DNA of 64,000 nucleotides from Paracyclopina nana. Its lineage: Eukaryota; Arthropoda; Copepoda; Cyclopoida; Cyclopettidae. Every line of letters starts with the position of its first letter. Position 1 is the stretch's first letter. The stretch is taken from positions 6,448,001-6,512,000 of the forward strand of contig JAGUCH010000005.1 of the NCBI GenBank assembly GCA_019096065.1, in the 5' to 3' direction. A program made the translations under genes and the position numbers. The notes below the pieces were generated by a model. That model had not been told where the DNA came from. It did not search any database and saw nothing but the letters and a program-made list of their open reading frames with translations. Of the stretch, positions 22,454-34,231 are shown one piece after another.

Positions 22454-23572
22454 TTACAAGTTTAAAGCGTTGGAATCGTAGGAGGCACGAACTTCATTGA
22501 CCTTCTTTGCCTCCTGCTCGGTTGCTCTTTTACTGCCAGGCCTTGGGTTGTACAAGCCCTTAGCAGCATCTGCTTGCCTGGAAAAGCACTCAGTCTCACA
22601 GTGATTCTTCTTGGTGCAATACCAGCAAACCATGTTGGCTCGTAGCTGTCCACTTGCAGGTCCCCGCGCTTGTCCTCGAGCTTGTCCTCGAGCTCCATTT
22701 CCATTAATGAGATTCACAAGTGCTCCTAGTATCAGAGGCTGGTTTTGAGGATTGCTCTCTGACTGAGCACTGTCGGCTTGCTCAACAGCATGGACCTGGG
22801 GAACTGGTACAGTGGCTTTCTTTTCACTTGACAATGAGGCCTCTACACGCTTAGCAACCTTGAAGATTTCCTTAAGGTCCGTGATGTCATGCACGATCAC
22901 CTGCTTCTTAATGGCAGGTAACAGACCTTGAATGAACTTTTGCCGGCATGCGAACACATATGCACTCCTCTTGCACATCTCAACGGCAGCGTTGTTTGTA
23001 GCGTACTCGCCCTCACCAAGGACGATGAAAGTTTCCATCAGGGTCATGACTCCAGTTTTGACACGGTCATAGAAATCCCGCACGGATTCTGATGCCTCCT
23101 GCACCAGGCTGTCCTCAATTGCGGACTGTTCCGCCAAAGTGGCCTCATGGTGCCAATGATCGAGGAACTCCTTCTTTAACCCCGATACTCCGCTCCATTT
23201 CTTAGGCGCAAACCCCTCTTCCTTTAGGGTGTTGTACCATTGGGCTGCCTTGGCTTTGAGTGCCATGGCAGCATACATGGCCGTCATTTCATCCGTCCAC
23301 CATTGAGGCTGGTCAGCTGGGATGTTGTCATTGGCAAGAGCTCTTAAATCGTCGATCCTCCTAGCCCATGCTCTTGCCTGCAGCTTGTCAACTGCAGGGT
23401 CCCCACTAAATTTGGGTACATCAATTGCCTTGATATTACGCTGTGCCATGGTGAACAGATATCGTTGAGGAACTGGGGAGGTTTCTGTGTAATCTCCTTG
23501 CGGTGGAGCAGTAAACTTTTGATTAGCTGAAATCAGCTTTTTGCTTTTTTGAGGGGCTACGAATGAGGTCAT
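22454..23572 (-). CDS. Gag of Gypsy element A
   Basis: Continuous 372-codon ORF. A conserved block starts MAQRNIKAIDVPKFSGDPAV, followed by the Gypsy Gag capsid-like region (AQWYNTLKEEG, ESVRDFYDRVKTGVMTL). One CCHC knuckle is present (CWYCTKKNHCETEC, CX2CX4HX4C). It ends just before the protease frame. It forms virus-like particles in the family. It aligns readily with the Gag of element B. The gag ORF itself is intact although pol is not. The upstream 5' LTR was not found: sequence around 23560-23600 is duplicated at about 23700-23760, after which unrelated sequence begins. Confidence 0.85.
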   Translation of the reverse strand: MTSFVAPQKSKKLISANQKFTAPPQGDYTETSPVPQRYLFTMAQRNIKAIDVPKFSGDPAVDKLQARAWARRIDDLRALANDNIPADQPQWWTDEMTAMYAAMALKAKAAQWYNTLKEEGFAPKKWSGVSGLKKEFLDHWHHEATLAEQSAIEDSLVQEASESVRDFYDRVKTGVMTLMETFIVLGEGEYATNNAAVEMCKRSAYVFACRQKFIQGLLPAIKKQVIVHDITDLKEIFKVAKRVEASLSSEKKATVPVPQVHAVEQADSAQSESNPQNQPLILGALVNLINGNGARGQARGQARGPASGQLRANMVCWYCTKKNHCETECFSRQADAAKGLYNPRPGSKRATEQEAKKVNEVRASYDSNALNL

Positions 23573-25184
23573 TTCAGAAAAAGGTCAAAACATGTCTAAG
23601 AAGGCCAGCCTTAAATCACAACTAAGCACACAACATCAGCCATCCAAATTGCTCATTTGAGTCACAATTATAAAGTGGTAATTCAAACATTCTTATGATC
23701 AGCTGAAATCAGCTGCTTGTATTTTTTGAAGTGTCAAGGATGAGATCAGTTCAGAAAAAGGTAAATAGATGACTACACCTATCAAGTTCCCTGCAAGTTG
23801 GCTATGTGGAACATGCTTGTTCATTAAATTTGATTTGGTTACATTTGAAGGCTGGCACCTAAACTTAGAAAAGAAAGAGTTCAGGCCGGACCAAACCTGG
23901 AAAAGGAAAGGGTTTGGGTCAGACCAAACTTGTAAATGGAAGGGTTCGGGCCGGACCAAACCTGGAAAGTAAAGGGTTTGGACCAGACCAAACCGGGAAA
24001 AGGAAGGGTTTGGGCCGGACCAAAGGGGATGGCCATAAAAAAACTAGTACGATTATTTGGGAGCCCTGTGCATATACTTTGAGCAGGCGACCTGAAATTT
24101 TGCATGGGCACTCTTCTCCCTATGGCGCATGATCTTTATTAGCGGCATTTTTCAATTTTCCGCCAAATGACAGACTTCCATTTTTCTCCGCTCCCAATTA
24201 ACGAAATGAGCTGCATTGTTGTGTGTGGCTCCCATTTTGCCAGGGCTACAACTTTTATTAATGACTTTTTTTCAAGATTTGGACTCCCAAAGGCACTTGT
24301 TTATAAGCGTTTTTTGTATTTTTGCTATATCTCCAGTAAGCCTCAACCAAATGAGCTGATTTTTTGTGAACACCTGTGATTTTGCATTTCTCACAACTTT
24401 TATTTATATGATTTTGATCTTGATGATATTTTAGTGTGTCTGTTTATTGCCACTTTTTGTATATTCGCTATATCTAGTAGACCTCAACCATATGAGCTCA
24501 ATTTTTGTTAAATGACTGTTTTTGCATTTCCTTTTATTAATGACTCTTATTCAGAAAATCACTTTTATAAGTGGCATCGAGTTCTTTAGGTTAACAGGGC
24601 CTTAACCCCCTTTGATCTCCCCTTTTAAATAGGAATTCTAATCAAATCATTGAGGCAGCAATACTTTTTATAGCCAATATGTACATGATAGGCAACTTGT
24701 CACTTATCATTGATCAGACTTCTTCCCATAAAGAAACACCTTGGCTCCCCCAATGCTCCTGGTTAGCCTCAATGGTAAGTCATCATTGACCTCAAAATAC
24801 TGGTTCTCACTTTTGATGATTGAGTAATAGTGTAAAACAATGAAAGTTTGACAATGTAATGCCATTTTCAAAATAGTAAATTGGTATCAAATCAGAGGAC
24901 TCAGTGCTGAGATATCAGAGTTACAATTTCAGCCCGGTCCAATTTTGTGCAGCCTTTTTAATGCATTGTCCAAAAAACAATGATGGAACAAACAACTTGA
25001 CCCAAAGCCAGACACCTGCCCTAGGATCGACAATGGATTGTCTGTGGATAGGCTAGATCATATGTGCATTCAATAATCATGTTACTCTTTCCTTTTCAGT
25101 CTGAGTTATTAACGACTACTACACATAAACCTTTTCACCACTATTAGTATCAAGTCAAGCATCATCTACCTCTAATCCAGCACC
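23573..25184. other. Repeat-bearing spacer between Gypsy A and env remnant
   Basis: Contains a partial duplication of the gag leader (about 23700-23760 versus 23520-23580) and about four copies of a ~34-bp unit (GGGTTTGGGCCGGACCAAAC) at 23876-24025. It also contains a degenerate direct repeat at about 24300-24350 and 24450-24500 (GCTATATCT, CCTCAACCA.ATGAGCT). The 5' LTR expected for element A is absent. No host gene seen. Confidence 0.5.
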
Positions 25185-26851
25185 ATGCCGATCTGCTGCA
25201 ATGCCACATTTGCGCTGCTGGCCTTTTTCATGTATAGCTACTGGATCCTACTCAATGAGGTGGCACAGGCAGCCCCTCTCCAAGGACAATCGCCTGCCAG
25301 TCGTGCTGCAGACCTCTTCACCCCCGATGCCAAGGTGACCTCGTTCACCACGTACGATTGTGCTCATCCTGACGCAATGCACGAGGCGATTGACCTGAGC
25401 CAGCCTGAGCTCTGTGAGGACATCCGCAGCTCTTACCAAGCGCCCATCAACATTACAGTGCAGGTGTTGCAGACAGCGTCGACCTTGTCCATCAAAGCAT
25501 ACCGTTGTTGAGTCCATATCTCACGACAAGTCACCCGGATGTCAACCGACCATAATTGGTCACGCCCCAGGCCTGTTGAGACGCAGCCGAGAAGCTCTTC
25601 CTTCTGGTGGAAAACAAGAGAGTTGAGGTCGGCCTGAATAACCCGGTTTTGCTCTCGTACTTCTCCAAGGGTGGGCTGGACAAGAATCATAAGTGCTCAA
25701 TGACTACCTTCACCAGCGGCAGAGTGACCTTCTATCGCTCCTACAAGACCACCACCATCCATGCTCTGGTAGAACCTATATATGGTAAGCTCAACTCTGC
25801 AAATGGAAGGGTGGTGTTCTCGAACCACCTGACGGCCAACTTCCAAGACCTGATCGTCCAGGACGACGCGGAGGGAACCATAGTGTGGCCCAAGCGTAAG
25901 GCACCATGATGCGAGGACAAACTCAGCGAGGTATACAAAGGACCTGCGGTACTCTACCCTATTCAGCTTTTCTGCAGAACAGAGGGCAAACCACATCCTT
26001 TACTTGCACCTTTTCAGTAGCCGCGAGGCTGTGGTGAATACAATTACGAGCAATGTCCTGCATAATTCGCTAATTACAGGGAGCCGTTCGACCACCCTGT
26101 GGACCCAGGAAGACCTCGACCAAATGGTGGATCACGTTGGCAGCGCCATTATACCCTTCTTTAGCTCCGTGGGGAAATACTATTCCTACTTCGATCACTG
26201 CTTTCCTCATCACCGTGGGGTTGATTAAGCTTATCTTGGGCGCCATCATCCGGATGATTATTCTGTACCGACGACAAGGGCTGGGTTGGTGGATGTTCCT
26301 AGCTTTGTGGCACATGGCATTCCTCAAGGTGGAGATGCCGTGGTGTATGTTGACTAACCTGGGCCACGACCAGATCTTGTTTCCCGGAGGAGACGATGAT
26401 GACCAGCCCCCAGCACGAGGCCGGCGTCGACAGAGGACTCGGGCTGGCCCGGAGGCCTACGTGTTGGCCCCCTTGAGTTCCGAGGATGATGACGACCAGG
26501 AGGATGCACGGGACCGCTACCGCGACCAACAACCCTGATCTTCCCCGCCGTGTCGGATTCCGCCAGCGCATGAAAGAGGCTCTCTTCAAGGAACAGGACG
26601 GCCTCTACTGGAACCTCCAGGCGCAAGTGGACGCACTAGCCAGGCAAAACGAGACCATGCATAACTATATCATGTCGGTGCTTCCCTCGGCCACGGTTCC
26701 CCACACTACTGCATCAGCCATGTCTACCCTGCTGAAGTCACCCATGGAAGGAGGCCCACCGATTTCTCTGGTGCCTCCTGCTACGGCTACACCTAGGCAC
26801 AGGCTATCCATTGGACTTCATGAGGACACAACCAATCCTCAGCAGGGGTAA
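25185..26851 (+). pseudogene. Envelope-like glycoprotein gene of LTR element family C, disrupted
   Basis: The first ORF (25185-25511) starts with a hydrophobic signal-like segment (FALLAFFMYSYWILL) and contains a YDC motif typical of some arthropod-element glycoproteins that resemble chuvirus glycoproteins; that comparison is from memory. It stops at a TGA near 25509. Later pieces continue in other frames: 25607-25909, 26004-26228, and 26137-26538 with a strong transmembrane segment (ITAFLITVGLIKLILGAIIR) followed by an acidic/basic tail. 26486-26851 is a last frame ending shortly before the right LTR-like sequence. The order (signal, ectodomain, membrane anchor, tail, LTR) supports an env role, presumably entry/spread in the ancestral element. 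Stops and shifts make it non-functional. Confidence 0.6.
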
Positions 26852-26856
26852 ATTGT

Positions 26857-27050
26857 AGCAGGAACACGGGCCTGCGTGCTCGGGCATCTGCGCCCGCCTT
26901 CCCGGTGGAAGTTACGTGTACTATGCAGTCAGTAAATACACAACTCTACGCTTGTAAACATCTCTATATATTATCTCGTAAGAGCGTTGCGTGTCGGTCT
27001 CAGAGGGTGTTCGAACTCCCACATAGACCAGGAGTGACTGTATTTGGCTA
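26857..27050 (+). repeat. LTR-like sequence, family C (right copy)
   Basis: TGTAGCAGGAACACGGG starts six bases after the last env frame ends. It aligns with 12270-12500 (see that entry). The position right after env fits a 3' LTR. The end lies near the CGAACTCCCACATAG stretch but is not exact. Confidence 0.6.
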
Positions 27051-27059
27051 GACAAGAAT

Positions 27060-27540
27060 AACGCACATTACCTGGATAGACCGTCCTTGGATTGACATTG
27101 AGAAAGAACAGTCCTTGGATCGACAACAGATCATTCTTGGATTGACCAATGAACTCCAGTCACCCAAGTCTAACATAAAAAGTCTTGCTTGTCAGCCGAG
27201 ACTTGTGCAATTTTTGCTTGGGAACTTTTATTTTGCAATTCTCACTTAAAATTCTTACTTTGAAACCAAAGTAAGTCTTTGCTTAAGAAAATATTCTCTC
27301 AGCTAGACAAGGGTCTAGTCTATCCAGGGACTGCTTGTTATAAGAGTCTATCCAAGGATGATCCGTTTTTTTGATGCAAGTACAGTGCGTTCTGCTAGTC
27401 TATCCAAGCACAGTTTGTTCTAGTCGACCCAGGTCCTTCTCTGTCATGACTGTCGATCCAAGTACAGTCCCGTTTTGTCGATCCATAGACAGTGTGTTCT
27501 CTTAGTCGATCCAGGGATGATCTGTTGCCAGCTGGCCTGG
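27060..27540. repeat. Foldback array of CTTGGATCGAC-type repeats
   Basis: The left arm (27065-27160) repeats GTCCTTGGATCGACAAC in forward sense. The right arm (27305-27530) repeats its complement (GTCGATCCAAG, GATCCGTTTTGTCGATCC) with a spacing of about 33-37 bp. The centre (27180-27300) has CTTGCTTG/AAGACTTG words. Related arrays lie at 49150-50105 and 56085-56525, and a distant one at 4570-5220. Confidence 0.7.
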
Positions 27541-27900
27541 TCCTCCAAGCATTTGCTGCGAGTACTCTTGTGGCATTTCTGCTTAGGAGCCGCATTTCCT
27601 TCAAAGAAGGGTGCTGGCCCTAGCGCGATATCTATAATTTTAGATTTGAAAAATTCCAATGCAGAATGATCCCTAGTGGCTAAGAGAGTGCACTCATAAA
27701 ATTGGGCCAGGCACAATAACAATGTTTAAGTTATTATTTAAGGTACTTCCTTAAGTATTAGGATTGTCAAATTTTATGAGTGCACTCTCCTAGTCACAAG
27801 GGATCATTCTGCATTGGAATTTTTCAAATCTAAAATTTTGGGCCACCTTGTGCCTGGCACAATAATAATGTTTAAGTTATTATTTAAGGCCCTTAAACGA
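27541..27900. repeat. Inverted repeat of about 70-bp arms (27632-27700 / 27770-27840)
   Basis: AATTTTAGATTTGAAAAATT, AATGCAGAATGATCCCTAG and GAGAGTGCACTCATAAAATT on the left are mirrored on the right arm by AATTTTATGAGTGCACTCTC, GGGATCATTCTGCATT and TTTTTCAAATCTAAAATTTT. The left flank (27540-27632) carries an inverted copy of part of the duplicated coding-like segment at 29090-29160. Probably a small non-autonomous element. Confidence 0.65.
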
Positions 27901-29370
27901 TGACTTAACCATACTGGATTATCACCAGATTTGAACCATCCGGCGACGAACATCAGGAGTAGGATCACACCCAACCTCTTGGTGACCCCAATTCAGAGTA
28001 TGCTGCTCCGCCAAGCGATCTTCAGGTTCAAGACAGCGAACCCAGATATCACGCTAGGGCCAGCACCCCTCTTTGAAGGAAACGCCTCCTCAGCTGCCAG
28101 CCATCACACGGTACCTTCTCCCACCGTTGGAACCAAGGCCTCCGCCGATCCGGCCTTCAAGGTGCAACTCAGGAACAACAAGGATGAGCGCAGAATTTTT
28201 CAAAACTAAAATTTTGGGCCACTTTGTGCCTGGCACAATTACGGGAGAAGTCACTAAGGCCTAAAATAGGGGTGGGTTTTAGGATCTATTATAAAGATAG
28301 GTTTTAAAGCCTAAGCTTTTTTTCTCCTCGGTTTTAAGATCTAAAGATTTGGATGCTAAAGCCTAACAACTGGATGTTAAGATCTAGTCACCTGGGTTTT
28401 AAGATCTACATTGGAAAAACATCATTTTGTTGTACCTGGGTGTTTTGATCTAAAGGCATGGGTTTTTAAGTCTAAAATGTTGGAACATTAAAAATCAATT
28501 GTCAAAACTTTACTAATGGCATTTAAGCATTTAGCATTTATTTTTCATGTAATACTTGCTCAGGTTTTAGTTGCCAACATGGTTTTGAGAATACTTTTTT
28601 TTGTTCTGATGCAATAGATCTTGAAACCCTCGCTGTTAGATCATAAAACCTAGGCCTTTAGATATTAAAACCCTAGCCTTTAGATATTAAAACCCATGAT
28701 GAACTTTATTTGATTTTTCCACTTAGATCTTAGTACCCTGATGCCAAATCTGTAGGCTTTAAAACCCAATTTGTTAGATCGTAAAACCCACTTTGATTTT
28801 AGATCCTAAAACCCACCTCATTTTAGGCCTTAGTGACGGCACCCACAATTACAATTAAGTTAAGTTAATAAGTTAAGTTTTAAGTTAATATTTAAGGCCC
28901 CTTAACGATGACTTAACCATACTGGAGTATGACTGCACCAGATTTGAACCATCCGGCGACGAGCATCAGGAGTTGGATCACACCCAACCTCTTGGTGACC
29001 CCAATTCTGAGTATGCCGCTCCGCCAAGCAATCTTCAGGTTCAAGACAGCGAACCCAGATATCACGCTAGGGCCAGCACCCCTCTTTGAAGGAAACGCCT
29101 CTCCTAAGCAGAAATGCCACAAGAGTACTCGCAGCAAATGCTTGGAGGACCAGGCCAGCTGGCCAACAGATCACGGTCTCGCACCCGCAGCGGGGACAAT
29201 GAGGACGACATGCTCCCGTTGGACCACCTACAACCTAAGCCTCCTCAGCTGCCAGCCATCACACGGTACCTTCTGCCACCGTTGGAACCAAGGCCTCCGC
29301 CGATCCGGCCTTTAAGGTGCAGCTCGGGAACAACAAGGATGAGTGCAGTATTTGCACCTTCCATTTGAGA
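27880..29370. repeat. Duplicated coding-like segment (27880-28200 and 28885-29340) around a foldback insertion
   Basis: CCATCCGGCGACGA, GATCACACCCAACCTCTTGG and CCAGCACCCCTCTTTGAAGG occur in both copies, together with the flanking GATGACTTAACCATACTGG. The left copy lacks about 145 bp that are present in the right copy (29108-29247), then both resume at CAGCTGCCAGCCATCACACG. Each reads as an open GC-richer stretch (for example PAPLFEGNAS..), but I cannot assign a protein. It is probably part of a transposable element or a captured gene piece. Confidence 0.6.
28252..28838. mobile_element. Foldback element with GTCACTAAGGCCTAAAAT inverted ends
   Basis: Left end GTCACTAAGGCCTAAAATAG and right end ATTTTAGGCCTTAGTGAC are inverted copies (about 37 bp near-perfect). 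Inside, both arms are made of degenerate units of the word TTTTAAGATCTAAAG and its complement. About 587 bp, no ORF. Similar CACAATTAC words lie near both ends but no clean target duplication is evident. Confidence 0.75.
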
Positions 29371-29775
29371 ATACGATGTTCTTAACTCTCCTTGAGACCC
29401 TTGGACTATCATCCATTTGGGCCCGTCGGCATTGACGAAGATGAGGTTGCTCGGCATACTTCTGACCTGAGCTGGCAATTTCTTCACATTTTTCTGCTCT
29501 AGTGATGTCATACCTACTGCTTGCGCTCTCAGTAACCTGGGGGAGTTGATGACCCATCCCGCAGTCCACCCAGCCTCGATCCTGGCATGCTTTCAGCGTT
29601 TTGACTTAACAGCGATCATGCAACTTTTTCTCAGAATTTAGAGCATTTTGACAGCTTCTATTTTGGGTTTGATTTATTTGACAATGTGGTGTGACAAAAT
29701 TTTTTGTGTACTACCAAAAAAAAACCAGTTCACAAATAAATATAATTAAGAAATTACCTTTAGTGTGAGTAGTAT
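29371..29775. other. Spacer downstream of the NMDA receptor gene; unassigned open stretch
   Basis: A minus-strand open frame (29511-29245) reads smoothly but has no recognised motif; it may belong to the duplicated element. The rest is non-coding. Confidence 0.35.
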
Positions 29776-32700
29776 CTACAGTACTGTTTCTTTTTCAGAT
29801 AAGACAGATTTCTTATTTCTAATTACAACTTTGGCCAATGGTTTTTCTCCAAGATTGCATGCAAGAATGTCTGTTTGATTTCTAATCTGAAGATCATCCA
29901 ACTGTTTTTGTAATTGATGAATTCTTGAAGTAGCACTGTGTAGATCTCTTCTTACTGATTGAATACTCTCGCCACACTGAAGACTATGACAGATATCTTC
30001 TTTCTTATAAGCAGTTGAATTCTTCGTTTCTTTCGCATTTTGAAGGCTTTCAGCTATGTCAATGCTGATTAAGTTACACCATGCTGTATTTTTTCCAATA
30101 TTTGCCAAATGCATGCGGAAATATCGAAAATAGCAGTGCTCAAAAAGCAAAAGAAGCCCAGAAAGAGAGATACCAATGCCCAATAGAAGGAACGCTGACG
30201 TAAACTGTGAAAAGAATACAATCAACCAGAATTTATGGTAACACCCTTGGCAGCGTAATGCGTAACTCCATAAAAACAAATGATCCTGAAATACTACCTG
30301 AGCCAGAGCCAGAGGTTTGCTTGAAGTTCTTCTTCTTTTTCTCGGTTCACATGCTCCAGTAAACCAAAATCTCTGCATTCTTTCAAGATCTCCATTCTCT
30401 CGATATCTCATCAAATATTCATTGAACTTGGGGATCCACATCGAGTTTTTTGAAAAACCAACTCCATAGCCTAGGAGATATTATTGCAAATAGTGCAAAT
30501 ACTTTGATTTCTCTTCATACCTGTCATTGCATACCAAGATCCGACTGTCAAAACATTGCATTCATCATCTTGCCCGACCAGATATTCTAACACTGTAGCA
30601 TCATAAATAAAAGCATCAAGTTCATCATTTTTGACAGCTTTGAAGCCCTTTTTTACCGACTCTCTACTAAACCTACAAAGAAAAGATGTGAAATATGGGC
30701 TCAATTAGGAGTTCACAAAACATGAAAGAATCCTTTTGTTTGAGCAGCTTCTTACTTTTTCATATATTCGTGGGTATTCGGAAAGTTATGTTTTAGAACG
30801 TAGTCTGTGGCTCCGTTGGGTATAGTACCGAATCTAAAGGGGGGTTTGTGTGACATTGGATTAGACAGCCTTGTGTCATCTAGACCAACAAGGTTTGGGA
30901 ATTCTTCTCGTGTGATCATAAAAGCGGCCTATGTTAAAGAAATATATTTCAATGCTAAAAAGACAATTTGTTCTCAATGCATATTTGAGCATCGTAGCTG
31001 CATTTTTCCAAAGCATTTAATGGTGGACATGGCCCCAAAAACCATTTTTAATAAGAAAAAAAAAACTGCAAATATTTTAAGAGAAAGAAAAAGCAAGATT
31101 GTATCGATGCAGAGCTTTCCTCATAAAAATCCAATAAATATTGATGTTGCTTACCAAATTTGCTGTATAGATTGCCAAAAAAATGAGAGCAAATGTTGCC
31201 CAAACATGGGCCATAAATCTCGCTGTGTATCCTCGGGGACAGTCAACATTCACTGCTGCTTGAAATAAAACGGCCCATACCAACCAAAGCGTCCTCAAGA
31301 ATGAAAAACGATCTTGTGGATGGTTCACCTAAATAAATATTTTCTATCACTGCAACATTTGTTTGTATGCCATACTTTCATATCGTAGCCTGAAGGGGAA
31401 AGCCACTCAAAAAGAAATATGCAACCAGCAGCAACTTGAATGGCTACCAATGCCACCATTGCCCAACTTGTGGTATCGAAAGGCTCCAAAAAAGCAGTTG
31501 GAGAAATTATTCCTGTCTTTTTAGCGACTAATATTGTAATTCCAGTTTCAAGGTAAGGAATTGAGAAGTCAATAACCCTTTCTCGTCCAGAATTTATTTT
31601 TAATGATGTCATTACTATGTCAGTTTCGTGATTAATTAACTCGGCTACCAATCCATTCCATTTTCCATTGATAATTCCTCCCCACTTACCATCTCTAACT
31701 CTAGTCATTTGAAAATCAAAACTCAAGTCCTGTGAGAATTTTAATAATAAATCCACGCAAAAGCCAGAACAGCATCGAAAAATTTCTGAATCCTCGTTTT
31801 TCATCTCTACTGTCTTGTTAGCTGTTATTTGGTCGTCGTGCTTCATGTGGCAAATAACTCCTTTGTTACTGAGGCAGGCTGAAGGAGGGTCAAGCATAAT
31901 ATAAGGATCCTCTTCGAGAAAAGAGACTCGGATAAATCTTTTTTCAGGAATACCCTCGGGTGGTTTAAGAGCATTTCCAGGCCAAATTATATCTTTTATG
32001 TCAATATGACCTACGATAAAAATCTTATTTTTATCATAGACCTTTCTTACTTTCTTTTTTTACCATGCTGAAATTGATCATTTCGATGTAAATGGGGTTC
32101 TACATTAGACTGCCAAATTCCAATTTCTTCCCACTTTTTCACACCCATTGGCACAGTTTTCGAGGCTTCAGAGTCTAATTGAAGATTTACTATCTTTATT
32201 TCAGCAAATTTTAAGGATCCATCATTATTGAATTCTAATGGCGAGCCGTCTTTTTGAGGAACAGAAACATTTTTTAAATGATTAAAAAAGGTTTTACCAC
32301 TCGACCAACGAACTTCTCCTGTGCAGGAAATATTTGATTGTACTATGTCTTTCTTTTCGTCATTGGTAAATTCATCCGATTCACTGATTAAATCGAGAGC
32401 TTTTCCAATAGCAGAAATTGCTGGGCCAATTTGCTCAATCATTGTTAAACTATCGGTTTTGAAATGAACTCCTAGCATTCCTACAGTAAATTGATCAGGT
32501 GCATCATTTTTTGTGCCAATAACTGACTGTGATGCAATCCAAACATAGTTTTTGTTCATCAATCCAAGTTTTTTGGCTTCTTGTAATATTTCAATGGCTT
32601 CTTCTTTAGTGCTGTACAATAAAAATATTCTAGACTCTGTTCTTGAAAGAGAAAGTAGATCGGATTTTGGTTGTTTTACAATTACAGTCTGAAGTATTGT

Positions 32701-33650
32701 CTTCTGCATTGCACCTTCTTCTATTTCTGATAATAGCTCTCTTACTACCTAAAATATGCAATTAAGGATTGTAAAAGTTAAATTAAATCTACTTACTATA
32801 TCAAAATTTCGATGTCCAGCAATTTGACCAGTTACAATAGAAAAAAATTGCCACGAATATCTATCTAAGATGCTTAACATCGCAGAAGCTTGTTGTTTAA
32901 GTGTCGGTGCGAGTTGAAGCTGCAGAGGACCTCTTTCAAATGCTGAATTATCAGCATTCCATGAGATAATAGGTAATTTAACATATTGAGCAAGCTGCAA
33001 AAAATACTGACTAGCGACTGAATCTCGTCCATAATTTTCATTATCCGTCAAATACAAAATTGCTGCAGTTTTGTTTGATAGGAACTATAGAATAATGAAA
33101 AAAAGAGTAACACTATGAAAAATATTTACGTATTCCATGATATTGCTTACTTGATCGCAAATTTTGCCTAAAATTTCCGTTGGAGAAGGTAAAGGTTGAA
33201 CCATCTCAAGGTATGGAACCAAGTCAAATATTTTTTCAAATGGACTTCCATCTAAATGTAATGCTGACTTGATAATACTTTTTTTGTATTCTTTTTGCTT
33301 AAAAATTGAATAAGGCATAACAACAGCTAAATGTACTTTGTATCGTTCTTTCTTGGCCAGTGATACCATTTTAGCCTCGCTTCTGTTTAAATAAAAGTTT
33401 TCAGATATGGAATCTTTTATAGACAGAAATACAATTATCCAATGTATTTGGAATAGAATCCTAGAGAAAAATTTATGAAAGTGTTGAAAACATAATGTTA
33501 GTAAGCTCCTACCTCATATTTCTGAACTTCGGAAAAAACAAGTGTTGTATGTCCTACAGGAGCGACGCTTTCAAAAAGACTAGTTACAGTTACTATCAGT
33601 TTTTGAGAGAAGAGCAGCAAAAAAAATAGTACTCGGAAATTTTGTGCGTT
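29776..33650 (-). CDS. NMDA-type ionotropic glutamate receptor subunit, GluN2-like
   Basis: Phase-consistent exons on the minus strand: 33369-33130, 33084-32797, 32748-32064, 32010-31376, 31328-31155, 30928-30756, 30672-30521, 30470-30298 and 30204-29776. A signal-peptide exon is likely near 33650-33513 but its ATG and the first junctions are unresolved. Domains: amino-terminal (exons to 32064); ligand-binding S1 with [11 protein letters not shown] and [12 protein letters not shown]1; pore loop [16 protein letters not shown]3 with YTANLAAF; S2 with [14 protein letters not shown]4 ([18 protein letters not shown]); and a short C-tail of about 110 residues with a coiled-coil-like stretch. The [16 protein letters not shown] run and overall match are GluN2, not GluN1. 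It is a glutamate-gated cation channel at synapses. The pore site reads Gln where vertebrate GluN2 has Asn. Confidence 0.9.
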
Positions 33651-34231
33651 TTCCAATCTATTCCTATCATTGAATAATAATTCAATTTTTGACTCTTTTT
33701 GATGGTTTTACTAATATTTTGATTCCAAAATTCAAATGCTCATTATAAAAATCAGCAAATTTTATTGATTTTGAATTAAAATTGTTAATTGAGAATTTCT
33801 CACAATTCAATTTGAATTCATGCTTGGAAAAATTTTTGCCACAATAATTTTCTAGGTATGCTTACTAAAAAAAATTCATCTAAATGTTCCTTTGTTTTGC
33901 TTCAATTGAGAAATATTGCTGAAAGCTCTCTGAAATGTTCTCTAAATCATAGATATACTTAATTTGGAACATAATCAATTTATTTTTTTGACTTCAGTTT
34001 GTAAACTAGATGTCGAGTCAAAAAGTTAGAAAGTCAGAAAGTGAGTCTACTATATTTTAACAAAAAACTATCTTATAATATAATTATGCCTTAAAAGCGA
34101 AGTTTTAATTGATACTAACGCTAGCATTATGAATAAAATGTAATTTTTCAAAGATTTACAAACGGAAAATGAGAGTTGTTACAGCAAAATCAAAAACATT
34201 GGTATTCAAATCTTTTTAGTGATTTTTCTGT
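33651..34231. other. AT-rich spacer between receptor and bisphosphatase genes
   Basis: Very AT-rich, only short incidental ORFs. It should include the receptor promoter and the 3' flank of the bisphosphatase. Confidence 0.4.

Noticed and set aside
30807..31268. 153-codon plus-strand ORF opposite the receptor gene
   Set aside because: It covers receptor exons and introns in antisense and has no recognisable content.
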